From UBA3792 sp045114775 (GTDB lineage Bacteria > Bacillota > Clostridia > Christensenellales > CAG-138): a stretch of DNA of 64,000 bases. The notes under the pieces were generated by a model. That model made no database searches. It was not told where the DNA came from and saw only the letters and a program-made list of their open reading frames with translations. Positions 22,708 through 30,671 of this stretch are shown in pieces. The stretch covers positions 1 to 64,000 of the forward strand of contig JBGULC010000034.1 of NCBI GenBank assembly GCA_045114775.1. The letters are read 5' to 3'. The stretch's first letter is position 1. Each line of letters begins with the position of its first letter. The position numbers and the translations under genes were made by a program.

Positions 22708-23310
22708 ATGGCAAACCTGATCGTAGTCTGCGGACCGCAGGCGGTCGGCAAAATGACGGTGGCGGAGGCTTTGCGCGATAAACTCCGCTGCAACATGATG
22801 ATGAATCACGACAGCATCGAGCTATCCGATCGCATCTTCGGTTTCGGCACGCCTGCGCAGAAGGCGCTGAACAGCGCGATCCGCGAAAAGGTATTTGCGC
22901 TTGCGGTCGAGCACGACGTCGACCTGATCTTCACCTTCGTCTGCGCGTTCGACGAGTCCGAGGACGTACAGTACCTCAAAAACCTTGAAGCGCAGTTTAC
23001 CGAAAGCGGCGGGCAGTTTTATTTCGTTGAGCTTTCCGCCGCGCTCGAAACGCGTCTTGCCCGCAACGAGACGCCGCACCGCATGGAGCGCAAGCCATCG
23101 AAGCGGAACACGGAATGGAGCAGAAAGGATCTTTTGACGACGGCGGAACGATACAAGCTGAACACGGAACCGGACGAGTTTCTTTTCCCGCACCATCTGA
23201 AGATCGACAACACCGACCTCTCCCCCAACGCCGCCGCGGACCGTGTGATCGCGGCGTTCGGGCTCAAACCGAATGAGAGGAACGAAACAGAATACCGCTT
23301 CGGCGTGTGA
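22708..23310 (+). CDS. P-loop ATPase/kinase (AAA_33/shikimate-kinase-like)
   Basis: 200 residues. Walker A is VVCGPQAVGKMT (6-17). The middle reads DVDLIFTFVCAFDESED, a likely Walker B/substrate region; SAALETRLARNETPHRME looks like a lid with several Arg. Close in style to the small kinases at 19319 and 20335. The end HHLKIDNTDLSP is common in such kinases. Substrate unknown. It lies 27 bases after the ABM gene. Confidence 0.8.
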   Translation: MANLIVVCGPQAVGKMTVAEALRDKLRCNMMMNHDSIELSDRIFGFGTPAQKALNSAIREKVFALAVEHDVDLIFTFVCAFDESEDVQYLKNLEAQFTESGGQFYFVELSAALETRLARNETPHRMERKPSKRNTEWSRKDLLTTAERYKLNTEPDEFLFPHHLKIDNTDLSPNAAADRVIAAFGLKPNERNETEYRFGV

Positions 23311-23324
23311 AGGGAGGACCGGAT

Positions 23325-24122
23325 ATGCCGGACAGAATTGCAATCGTAAGCGACTTTTACCGCAGCGTCGACGAGGACAGAAGGCTCATAAGGACCCGGC
23401 GCGGACAGCTCGAATACTTTGTGACTATGCATTATATCCATCGCTTTGCGGATGAAAGCGCAAAGGTGCTGGAGCTCGGCGCGGGCACGGGACGATATTC
23501 GATCGCGCTTGCGAAGGAGGGCATGGACGTTTCCGCGGTGGAGCTTGTCGAAAGCAACCTGAACATTCTCAGAGAAAACGGCAAGGGTATCGGGAACCTG
23601 CACGCGTACCGGGGCGACGCGACGAACCTTTCTCGGTTTTCGGACGGCGTCTTCGATCTGACGCTCGTGTTCGGACCGATGTATCATCTCTACGAGCCGG
23701 AGGACGTCGACCGTGCGATCGATGAGGCGATCCGCGTTACCAAGCCGGGCGGCGTGCTGCTCTTCGCGTTCCTGTCCGTGTACGGCATTCTGTACGCGAA
23801 TTATTTTCAGGGGAACTGGGCCGCAGGGCAGGAAGAAAACTTCACGGACGATCACCGTGTGCGGCATTTCAAGGAACAGCTTTTCACCGGCTACGACGTA
23901 AGGGAATTCGAAGCGCTGTTTTCGGACAAGCCGGTCGAATACATCACGACCGCGGGCACGGACGGATCGCTCGAAGCGATCGAGGAACGCGCGGATTTCA
24001 GCATTTCGGATGCGGATTTCGCCGCGTTTTCAAAATGGTACCTGCACTTTGCGGAAAAGCGGGAGCTCCTCGGCAGCACGCACCATCTGCTCTATATCTG
24101 CCGCAAAAACGGAGCGAAATGA
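23325..24122 (+). CDS. SAM-dependent methyltransferase (class I)
   Basis: 265 residues from ATG 23325 (GGGAGGACCGGAT before it). Motif I VLELGAGTGRYSIALA, acidic motif II end VSAVEL, and the post-motif FDLTLVFGPMYHLYEP are typical of small-molecule methyltransferases. Substrate unknown. It begins 14 bases after the P-loop gene, in the same transcript. Confidence 0.88.
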   Translation: MPDRIAIVSDFYRSVDEDRRLIRTRRGQLEYFVTMHYIHRFADESAKVLELGAGTGRYSIALAKEGMDVSAVELVESNLNILRENGKGIGNLHAYRGDATNLSRFSDGVFDLTLVFGPMYHLYEPEDVDRAIDEAIRVTKPGGVLLFAFLSVYGILYANYFQGNWAAGQEENFTDDHRVRHFKEQLFTGYDVREFEALFSDKPVEYITTAGTDGSLEAIEERADFSISDADFAAFSKWYLHFAEKRELLGSTHHLLYICRKNGAK

Positions 24123-24131
24123 GGAGGACGT

Positions 24132-24296
24132 ATGGAAGAACAGATCATTCGGATCACGGTGAAAACCAAAGGCGAACCGTGCGAGCTCAGCAATCAGGCG
24201 CTGAAAGAATGGTACGAAGAGAGGATCGCGGCGCTGTTCGATCCCAAATGGGGCAGGCCGGAGATCACGGTCGACCTCGAACGGCACATCCATTAA
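24132..24296 (+). CDS. Small conserved-looking hypothetical protein (54 aa)
   Basis: Short gene with a very good ribosome site (GAGGAGGACGT, ATG 24132), nine bases after the methyltransferase stop and directly followed by a strong terminator. The protein starts MEEQIIRITVKTKGEPCELS and contains ALKEWYEERIAALFD, so a beta strand then an amphipathic helix. Family not recognised. Position and translation signals make it a real gene. Confidence 0.65.
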   Translation: MEEQIIRITVKTKGEPCELSNQALKEWYEERIAALFDPKWGRPEITVDLERHIH

Positions 24297-24300
24297 CCAA

Positions 24301-24334
24301 AACGCAGTCCGGCATTGCCCGAACTGCGTTTTTT
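24301..24334 (+). terminator. Rho-independent terminator of the 22387-24296 operon
   Basis: AACGCAGT/ACTGCGTT stem extended by CGG/CCG, followed by six T; five bases after the last stop codon. Confidence 0.9.
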
Positions 24335-24421
24335 CATGCACATCTCTCGTTTTCCGATCCGTTCCCTGCCGTCCGCCGCAAAACCGGATAAAGGCGCGGC
24401 AGCGGGACCGGTATCTTCCCG

Positions 24422-25147
24422 TTAAAGCCCGCCGTGCCCCGCGCAGGGCTCGGCTGTCTCGGAATCGAGCAGTGCGAAGATCTCCCCGAGGTCGGCGATC
24501 ACGTGATCGACGCGGCAGCCTTCCGGGACCGGCTTTCTTTCCGGGTTATACCAGCATGTTCCGATCCCCGCGTTCCTGCCGCCCTGCATATCGCTCGTGA
24601 GCGAATCGCCGACGATCATCACCTCGGAACGATCCACCTTCCCGATCGCGGCAAACACCGCGTCGAAGAACCGGACGTCCGGCTTCTCGAATCCCACGCT
24701 CTCCGAAAGGAACACGCCGTCCATCCATTCCCCGAGGCCCGAGCGCCGGAGCTTTTTCGTCTGCGCGGCGACCGTTCCGTTCGATACGACGTACTGCTTC
24801 ACCCGGCCTTTGAGCCGCTTTACAAGGTTCAGGCTGTCGTCGCGGTACACGATCGTGTCGCCGAGCGTGAGCTGATACCGTTCGTTGAACGCCGGCGCGA
24901 TCGACGGGTCGATCCCGTATTCTCCGAAAAACTGCTCGAACCGCCCGACGAGCACCTGCGGCTTCGCGATCTCGCCGCGCTCGAGCCGCTGCCAGAAGCC
25001 GACGTTGATCTCCGAATACCGCCGCAGCATTTCCTCCGTGCATTCGCCCAGATCAAACGCCGCAAACAGCGTCCGCATCGCCGCCCGCTCCGCCGCGTCG
25101 AAGTCAAGCAGTGTCCCGTCGACGTCCCAGAAAATCGTCGTGATCAT
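24422..25147 (-). CDS. HAD-superfamily nucleotidase (YjjG-like)
   Basis: 241 residues from ATG 25147 (AAGGGGAGGACTT before it). Motif I TIFWDVDGTLLDFDAAE, motif II YVVSNGT, motif III VGFEKPDVRFF and motif IV VMIVGDSLTSDMQGG; the last two match the YjjG group of 5'-nucleotidases acting on non-canonical pyrimidine nucleotides. A housekeeping nucleotide-sanitation role is likely. It stands alone, followed downstream by convergent genes. Confidence 0.85.
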   Translation of the reverse strand: MITTIFWDVDGTLLDFDAAERAAMRTLFAAFDLGECTEEMLRRYSEINVGFWQRLERGEIAKPQVLVGRFEQFFGEYGIDPSIAPAFNERYQLTLGDTIVYRDDSLNLVKRLKGRVKQYVVSNGTVAAQTKKLRRSGLGEWMDGVFLSESVGFEKPDVRFFDAVFAAIGKVDRSEVMIVGDSLTSDMQGGRNAGIGTCWYNPERKPVPEGCRVDHVIADLGEIFALLDSETAEPCAGHGGL

Positions 25148-25235
25148 AAGTCCTCCCCTTCGTGCGGCCTGTTTTTGAGCCGATACGGGAATGATACCAT
25201 ACTTTTCGGTTCGGTTCAACAGAAAAAGGGGCCGT

Positions 25236-25357
25236 TAAGAAAGTCCCGTCATTCTGAGCATGATACGCGCGTACCATGCTTCGTTGCAAAGGCGCCGTCG
25301 CGCGTTTGATCGCGCGTCGCCACGGCGCCTCAGGATGACATGTTTGAGACTTTCTAA
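25236..25357. repeat. MITE-like inverted-repeat element
   Basis: Nested imperfect inverted repeat of about 120 bases. Outer arms AGAAAGTC (25238-25245) and GACTTTCT (25348-25355); next GTCATTCTGAG and CTCAGGATGAC; inner hairpin GGCGCCGTCGCGCG/CGCGCG plus ACGGCGCC. The GTCATTCTGAG...CTCAGGATGAC ends are the hallmark of intergenic repeats common in gut Bacillota genomes. It carries no ORF and lies between two minus-strand genes. Confidence 0.65.
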
Positions 25358-25386
25358 AGCCCCGGCAATATAAGCTCGCTTGTCTG

Positions 25387-27114
25387 TTACCGCTGCGACA
25401 CGGTGAACAGCGAGTAGAAGTACCCCTTCTGTTCCATCAGTTCTTCGAACCCGCCATGCTCCGCAACAACGCCGTTCTTCAGCGTGAAGATGCCGGTGCA
25501 GCGGCGCAGGACGTTCTCGTCGAGGTCGTGCGTGACGATGACGCGGGTGAAGCCGTCGAGCTTCAGGATCGCGTCGAGCACCTCAAAGGTCGTCTCGGCA
25601 TCGAGCGCCGCCGTCGCCTCGTCGACGAACAGCACGGGCGTCTTACGAAGAAGCGCACGAGCGATCGAGATCCTCTGCCGCTCGCCGCCGGACAGTCCGG
25701 AACCGTTCTCGCCGCAAAGATACCCTTCGCCCTTTTCCGCAATGAGCTTACTTAGACCGGAAAGCCGCACCGCGCGGTCGACCTCCTCCTTCGGGAATTC
25801 GGAAAACATCGTGATGTTGTCGCGGATCGTGCTGTTGAACACGAACACGTTCTGTTGAATGATGGAAACGAGATCATAGAGCGAGCTTGTTGAGATGCCT
25901 TTGAGCTCCCTGCCGTCATACAGGATCTCGCCGTTGTAGTTTTCGGACGACGCCATCAAAAGGTTCAAGATCGTCGATTTGCCGCTGCCGGAGCCGCCGA
26001 CGAGCGCATAGCAGCCGCCCGCTTTCATATCCATATCGACGTCATGGAGAACCGTCTTTCCCTCCTCATACGCAAAGTTCAGATCGCGGAGCTCGATGCC
26101 GTTTTCGAGCTTCGGCTCGATGAGCTCGCCCTCGTCGGGGATGTTCTTGTTGAGCGCTGCCGCCAGCTTGTCAATCAGCGCATACGAGGATTTCATGCCG
26201 GCAAAGAAATCCGGGAAAAACTCGATCGGTCCGAGCACGTAGTTTAATAGCTGCACAAAGACGATCGCGGTACCGGCGGTGATGCCTCCCTTGCCGGACA
26301 GCGCGAGCGCCGCGGCGACGAAGAACACGCCGAACTGCAAAACCCCGCCCGCAAGGCCGGTTGCGTAGGCGACGAGCACACTTACCCGCGTGCGCTTTTT
26401 CGACGCGTCCGCAACGCCTTCGTTGCTTTCGTCATGGATGCGGGAGATGTTTTTCTCCGCCTTGAAGCTCTTGATGACCGAGAAGCCCGAAAGAGCGTCC
26501 TTCAGCAAACCGGTGTAGGATTCCTTTTTGTCGGAAACGCGCTTTTCCGCGACCGCCGCTTTATTTCCGAGCACGATGGAAACGATGATCGGCAGCAGCG
26601 AGAAGCCGATCGCGATCAGCGTCAGAAGCGGGCTGTACCAAATCATCATGATCAGCGCGCCGACAAACGTAACGGCGACCTCAACTACCTTTTGCAGTTT
26701 CCTGACATAATCCTGCTCGATCGTGTTCAGGTCATTAGAAAGCGCGGAGATATAGAGCGAGGTGTTCTCGCCGGAGAATGCCTGAATGCCCTTTTCCATC
26801 AACCGGTCGAAGGCGTATTCGCGGTACTGTTTCATCGCCTTTGCACGGAACTCGGAGAGGAAGGTCCGGTCGAGCACCCATGCCAGGATCAGCAGCGCAA
26901 TGCCGACGCCTGCGACGAGAAGCAGCGTCCAAAAGCCGATCGAGCCATCGCCGGAGATCAGGTCGGAAACCCCCTTGAGCGTCCACGAGATCATCAGACC
27001 GGAAGCCGCCGACAGCAGCGAAGCGAGCAGCGTCAAGGCAAAACTGAACTTGTTCTTTCGGAACAGCTCTTTGAGAAACGGGCGGCGCAGCGCCTTTAAT
27101 TCTTTCTTATCCAT
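25387..27114 (-). CDS. ABC transporter, fused permease and ATPase (half-transporter)
   Basis: 575 residues from ATG 27114 (AAAGGAGTATTGT before it). An exporter-type transmembrane domain with six helices (about 20-310), then an ATPase domain: Walker A GGSGSGKST, signature LSGGERQR, Walker B VLFVDEATA, H-loop VTHDL. One polypeptide is half a transporter, so it should work as a homodimer. Substrate unknown. It follows the methyltransferase gene by 11 bases and ends the XRE-methyltransferase-ABC operon. Confidence 0.9.
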   Translation of the reverse strand: MDKKELKALRRPFLKELFRKNKFSFALTLLASLLSAASGLMISWTLKGVSDLISGDGSIGFWTLLLVAGVGIALLILAWVLDRTFLSEFRAKAMKQYREYAFDRLMEKGIQAFSGENTSLYISALSNDLNTIEQDYVRKLQKVVEVAVTFVGALIMMIWYSPLLTLIAIGFSLLPIIVSIVLGNKAAVAEKRVSDKKESYTGLLKDALSGFSVIKSFKAEKNISRIHDESNEGVADASKKRTRVSVLVAYATGLAGGVLQFGVFFVAAALALSGKGGITAGTAIVFVQLLNYVLGPIEFFPDFFAGMKSSYALIDKLAAALNKNIPDEGELIEPKLENGIELRDLNFAYEEGKTVLHDVDMDMKAGGCYALVGGSGSGKSTILNLLMASSENYNGEILYDGRELKGISTSSLYDLVSIIQQNVFVFNSTIRDNITMFSEFPKEEVDRAVRLSGLSKLIAEKGEGYLCGENGSGLSGGERQRISIARALLRKTPVLFVDEATAALDAETTFEVLDAILKLDGFTRVIVTHDLDENVLRRCTGIFTLKNGVVAEHGGFEELMEQKGYFYSLFTVSQR

Positions 27115-27125
27115 ACAATACTCCT

Positions 27126-27851
27126 TTATTCCTGTGTTACCGGTCTTCTTCTCAGGCGGAACAGTCTTCTCTTTTCTTCCTCTTCGCCCTGCCATGCAAA
27201 GTACGTCAAGGATTCGACCTCAAAATACGGCGCAAGGATCGCTTCCCATTCGGCGTCCGTCTGGGAGACGAGGCGCAGAACGCCGTCCATGTACACCTTG
27301 CAGCCGTCCGTAAGCGCCATGCCTTTTTCCGCGGCGGCTTCCGGCGAAAGCCAATGGTTGAGACCGACGAGTACCTCAGCGTCTTCGGTCACAACGCGGG
27401 CAGCCTCCTTGATAATCTCCTCAGCGGTTTCCGGCGGAACCGTGTCCAGCACGTTGCTGCAGAAGAACCCGTCGAACGAATCCGCCGGCACGGTTTTCAG
27501 CCAGTCTTCGCCGCTGCAGACCGGATGCACCCGATCGGAAACGCCGAGCAGTTCGGAAAGGAACCGCGTCATTTCCGCGGCGTTCGGCGCGGGATCCGCC
27601 GCCGTGACGTTTTCGCATCCGCTCTTCGCCGCTGCGATCGCCGCCCAGCCGTTTCCGCAGCCGAAGTCCAGCACGTTCTTCTTTGCGCCGAGTGCGCATG
27701 CCGCTTTCAGAAGCTTCTCCGAAGGCGCAAGCGCTTCCCAGAGGCCGATCCCCTCCTGCCGCGCGCCTTCCTTTGCCTCTTCCGGGAGCGCGAAGAAGCT
27801 GTCCCAGAATGCCAGCAGCGCCTGATTGTCGTGCATCATTTGTTCGTTCAT
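27126..27851 (-). CDS. SAM-dependent methyltransferase (paralog of the 17957 fusion's second half)
   Basis: 241 residues from ATG 27851 (GGGGAGAAAAACCA before it; the ATG overlaps the upstream stop as ATGA). Motif I VLDFGCGNGWAAIAAAKSGC; later NVLDTVPPETAEEIIKEAA and LVSQTDAEWEAILAPYFEVE. It is clearly a paralog of residues 215-450 of the protein at 17957-19309, with the same segment order throughout. Substrate unknown. It sits between an XRE regulator and an ABC exporter. Confidence 0.88.
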   Translation of the reverse strand: MNEQMMHDNQALLAFWDSFFALPEEAKEGARQEGIGLWEALAPSEKLLKAACALGAKKNVLDFGCGNGWAAIAAAKSGCENVTAADPAPNAAEMTRFLSELLGVSDRVHPVCSGEDWLKTVPADSFDGFFCSNVLDTVPPETAEEIIKEAARVVTEDAEVLVGLNHWLSPEAAAEKGMALTDGCKVYMDGVLRLVSQTDAEWEAILAPYFEVESLTYFAWQGEEEEKRRLFRLRRRPVTQE

Positions 27852-28927
27852 TGGTTTTTCTCCCCTTCCTTGATACTGTTCCAAAGCGCGGTAAACGCTT
27901 CTTTTTCATATTCGTCGACGACGCTTTGAACCGCGTCCATTGCCGTCACGCCGATGTCGTCATGGACGCTTGCGCCTTCGATGCGGTCGATAAAGCGGAT
28001 ATCGCTTTCGTCATAGCTCGGGGACGCATCGAAGAATTCGGCATATTCTCTCGCCTTTATCAGGGATTCGCGCGCCGCGTCCGCGTCTCCCGATTCAAAC
28101 TCTACCTGCGCCTTCGCCGCAAGAAAAGCACTGCTCACCTTGTCGAAAAAGTTCGGCTTGCCGTCCTTGTGAAGCCCCGAAAGAACGTCGACGCCCCAGG
28201 AAAGGATCGCTTCGGCGGAAGCATAATCCCTTTGCTGGTCGAAAACGTTCATATATCCGCTGACGATGTTGCACAGATCCGCGGTGAGCTTTGCCATTGC
28301 CTCCGAAAGATAAGGCACCGCCTCCTCCGCGCGGTCGATCTGGGCAAGCGTATTCCCGATCTTGCTGCTGAAAAGCCCGCCCGCGTTGCTCTGCTTCATC
28401 AGTTCGACGCCCTTATCCACCTCGTTGAGTCCCAGATACGTTTCTGCGATCTTTGCGCAGATCGTCTGTTCGCTGATCTCCGGGTCCGTGTTCTGATCCA
28501 ACAGCAGACGGGATCGTTCGAGCAGCTCCAGCGCGCGGTGAAGCATTGCTTTATCCTTGCATTCAATGCCGAACGTGCGAAAGATCGCGGCGCTTTCCTT
28601 TACGATCTGAAACGAGTGCGGATACCGTTTCAGCGCTTTCTCTGCCTCCGCAAGCCCTTCCCGGTCCTTTTTGCGGCGGCATTCCCGCATGCGCTTTACG
28701 ATCGCGTCGACGTGATTGTCCTTCATTTCGTAGCCCAAAAGCACGTCCACGGAGGTGTCGAAAAAGTCCGCCATCTCCACGATGAGACCGATGTCCGGGA
28801 TCGAAAGTCCCGCCTCCCATTTATAGACGGCGCCGGGCGTGACGCCCAAAACCTCGGCAAGCTGCTCCTGCGTCAGCCTTCGCGCCTTGCGGAAGACCCG
28901 AATATTTGCGGCAAGCTGCATTTCCAT
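27848..28927 (-). CDS. XRE-family regulator with C-terminal TPR-like repeats
   Basis: 359 residues from ATG 28927 (GAGAGGACAGACGT before it). Residues 1-~65 hold a helix-turn-helix XRE domain (LTQEQLAEVLGVTPGAVYKWE). The rest is helical with TPR-like periodicity, a sensor layout common in clostridial XRE proteins that bind peptides. It is first in the operon with the methyltransferase and the ABC exporter, so it probably regulates them and itself through the palindrome at 28948-28964. Confidence 0.85.
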   Translation of the reverse strand: MEMQLAANIRVFRKARRLTQEQLAEVLGVTPGAVYKWEAGLSIPDIGLIVEMADFFDTSVDVLLGYEMKDNHVDAIVKRMRECRRKKDREGLAEAEKALKRYPHSFQIVKESAAIFRTFGIECKDKAMLHRALELLERSRLLLDQNTDPEISEQTICAKIAETYLGLNEVDKGVELMKQSNAGGLFSSKIGNTLAQIDRAEEAVPYLSEAMAKLTADLCNIVSGYMNVFDQQRDYASAEAILSWGVDVLSGLHKDGKPNFFDKVSSAFLAAKAQVEFESGDADAARESLIKAREYAEFFDASPSYDESDIRFIDRIEGASVHDDIGVTAMDAVQSVVDEYEKEAFTALWNSIKEGEKNQ

Positions 28928-28947
28928 ACGTCTGTCCTCTCCTGCTT

Positions 28948-28964
28948 GATACATACATTGTATC
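28948..28964. promoter_or_regulatory. Palindromic operator candidate over the -10 of the XRE operon
   Basis: GATACA-TACAT-TGTATC, a perfect 6+6 palindrome with 5-base spacer, overlapping the TACAAT -10 on the minus strand (28957-28962), about 20 bases before the XRE start. It fits autorepression by the XRE protein. Confidence 0.55.
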
Positions 28965-28969
28965 ATAGT

Positions 28970-28992
28970 AAAAAAACGGTGTACACACACCG
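28970..28992 (-). terminator. Small hairpin terminator just upstream of the XRE promoter
   Basis: CGGTGT/ACACCG with loop GTGT, followed on the minus strand by seven T. There is no minus-strand gene upstream in the window, so its purpose is unclear: it may stop antisense transcription or belong to a leader. Confidence 0.5.
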
Positions 28993-29121
28993 CTCATACC
29001 AAATAGATTTTGTTTTCTCTACCGCCAGTATTATTTTATCGGAAAGCACCGTATACCGGATCCGGCTTCCCTTTTTTGCAAGAACGTGCTATACTGTGAT
29101 TTCAAAGGCAGGTGGATGCGC

Positions 29122-29796
29122 ATGAAACGAACGCCGATCAACGACCGGAGACTTCCGGACTATACGCGCGGCGAAGAGATCATGAATATGGTCAGCCACA
29201 TCGTCGGCGGCGCGATCGGGATCGCGGTGCTCGTGTTCGGCATTCTGTTCTCCGCGCAAAGGCACAGCGCATGGGGCATCGTGAGCGTTTCCGTCTACGG
29301 CGCCGCGATGATCTGGCTCTACACGATGAGCAGCGTCTATCACGGACTTCGGCCCGGCCGCGGCAAAAAGGTCATGCAGGTGCTCGACCACTGCACGATC
29401 TACGCGCTGATCGCGGGGACCTACACGCCGATCCTGCTCGTGAGCATCCGTCCGCTGTACCCGGTCCTCGCATGGGTCTGCTTCGGTCTCGAATGGGGGT
29501 TTCTGGCGCTCACGGTGACGCTGACCGCGATCGACCTTCGAAAATACCGCGCGCTGTCGATGGTCTGCTATATTTGTATGGGCTGGCTGATCATCATCGC
29601 CGTGCCGCAGACGATCGAGGCGATAACCAAAACGGGGTTCTACTGGCTGCTTGCGGGCGGGATCGCCTATACCTTCGGCGCGATCCTGTACGGGATCGGC
29701 AGCAAAAAGCACTGGTTCCACTCCGTCTTTCATCTGTTCGTGCTGCTCGGCAGCATTCTGCAGGCGACGGCGATCCTGTTTTTCGTCCTGCGCTGA
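29122..29796 (+). CDS. Hemolysin III / PAQR-family membrane protein
   Basis: 224 residues from ATG 29122; the ATG at 29116 sits directly on the AGGTGG ribosome site, so the second is preferred. About seven helices with the family residues: MVSHIVGGAIG, SSVYHGL, DHCTIYALIAGTYTP and HSVFHLFVLLG. The conserved Ser, His and Asp would bind zinc as in PAQR ceramidase-like enzymes. The name hemolysin III is historical; activity here is unknown. Convergent with the AmmeMemoRadiSam genes. Confidence 0.92.
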   Translation: MKRTPINDRRLPDYTRGEEIMNMVSHIVGGAIGIAVLVFGILFSAQRHSAWGIVSVSVYGAAMIWLYTMSSVYHGLRPGRGKKVMQVLDHCTIYALIAGTYTPILLVSIRPLYPVLAWVCFGLEWGFLALTVTLTAIDLRKYRALSMVCYICMGWLIIIAVPQTIEAITKTGFYWLLAGGIAYTFGAILYGIGSKKHWFHSVFHLFVLLGSILQATAILFFVLR

Positions 29797-29811
29797 ACGC
29801 CCCGTCGGCGG

Positions 29812-30660
29812 TCAGCAATTCCCGGTATAAACAAACTCCAGATTTTCCCGCGCGATCTCCGCAAGCCGGTAAACGGTCTTGACGTCGGTCGCGCTTCTGT
29901 CGCGCATCCGAAACCGCGGAAAGAACCGCGAGATATGGAGCGGAATGCCCGTTCCGTCCGGATTCCTGAGCCGTCCGACCCACGCGGAAAGCGCGCGCAT
30001 CTCCTCCTCGCCGTCGTTTTCGCCGGGCACGATCAGCGTCGTCAACTCGACGTGACAGAATTCCGCCGCCGCCTCGATGAACCTCAGCACCGTTTTCAGA
30101 TCGCCGCCGAGGACCTTGCCGTAATAGCGGTCGGTAAAGCCTTTGAGGTCGATGTTCATCGCGTCGATATACGGACGCAGCTCCTCCAAAATCTTCAGCT
30201 CCGCGGTCCCGTTCGTGACCATGACGTTCTTCATCCCCGCGGCCTTCACGAGCCTTGCCGTGTCCCGTACAAACTCATAGCCGATCAGCGGTTCGTTGTA
30301 GGTGAACGCGACGCCGACGTTCCCCCTTGCCCGCGTCTTACCGGCAAGCGCCGCGAGCTCCTCCGGCGCGATCGTTTCCGCCGTTTCTGCAAACCGCTTC
30401 GCCTGCTCCGACCATGAGATCTCGTAATTCTGACAAAACGGGCAGCGCAGATTGCAGCCGAAGCTGCCGACGGACAGGATCCGGCTGCCGGGACAGAACC
30501 GCGCAAGCGGCTTTTTCTCGATCGGATCGAGCGCGAGCGACGCGATCCGCCCGTAGTGATACGCCTCCGTGCGGCCGTTTCTTGCGATCCGCCCGCCGCA
30601 GAAGCCAATTTGCCCTTCCTTTAGATTACAATGTCTGAAGCAGACGCCGCACTCCGTCAT
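29812..30660 (-). CDS. amrS: AmmeMemoRadiSam system radical SAM enzyme
   Basis: 282 residues from ATG 30660 (GAGAGGGATCGCT before it). Radical SAM motif CNLRCPFCQN, plus a Cys pattern at the N-terminus (CGVCFRHC then GFCGG) and the PGENDGEEE and HISRFFP elements of this family. It is one of three components always found together: Memo-like protein, AMMECR1-like protein and this radical SAM enzyme. The reaction is, to my knowledge, not settled. It follows the fused Memo-AMMECR1 gene. Confidence 0.92.
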   Translation of the reverse strand: MTECGVCFRHCNLKEGQIGFCGGRIARNGRTEAYHYGRIASLALDPIEKKPLARFCPGSRILSVGSFGCNLRCPFCQNYEISWSEQAKRFAETAETIAPEELAALAGKTRARGNVGVAFTYNEPLIGYEFVRDTARLVKAAGMKNVMVTNGTAELKILEELRPYIDAMNIDLKGFTDRYYGKVLGGDLKTVLRFIEAAAEFCHVELTTLIVPGENDGEEEMRALSAWVGRLRNPDGTGIPLHISRFFPRFRMRDRSATDVKTVYRLAEIARENLEFVYTGNC

Positions 30661-30671
30661 AGCGATCCCTC

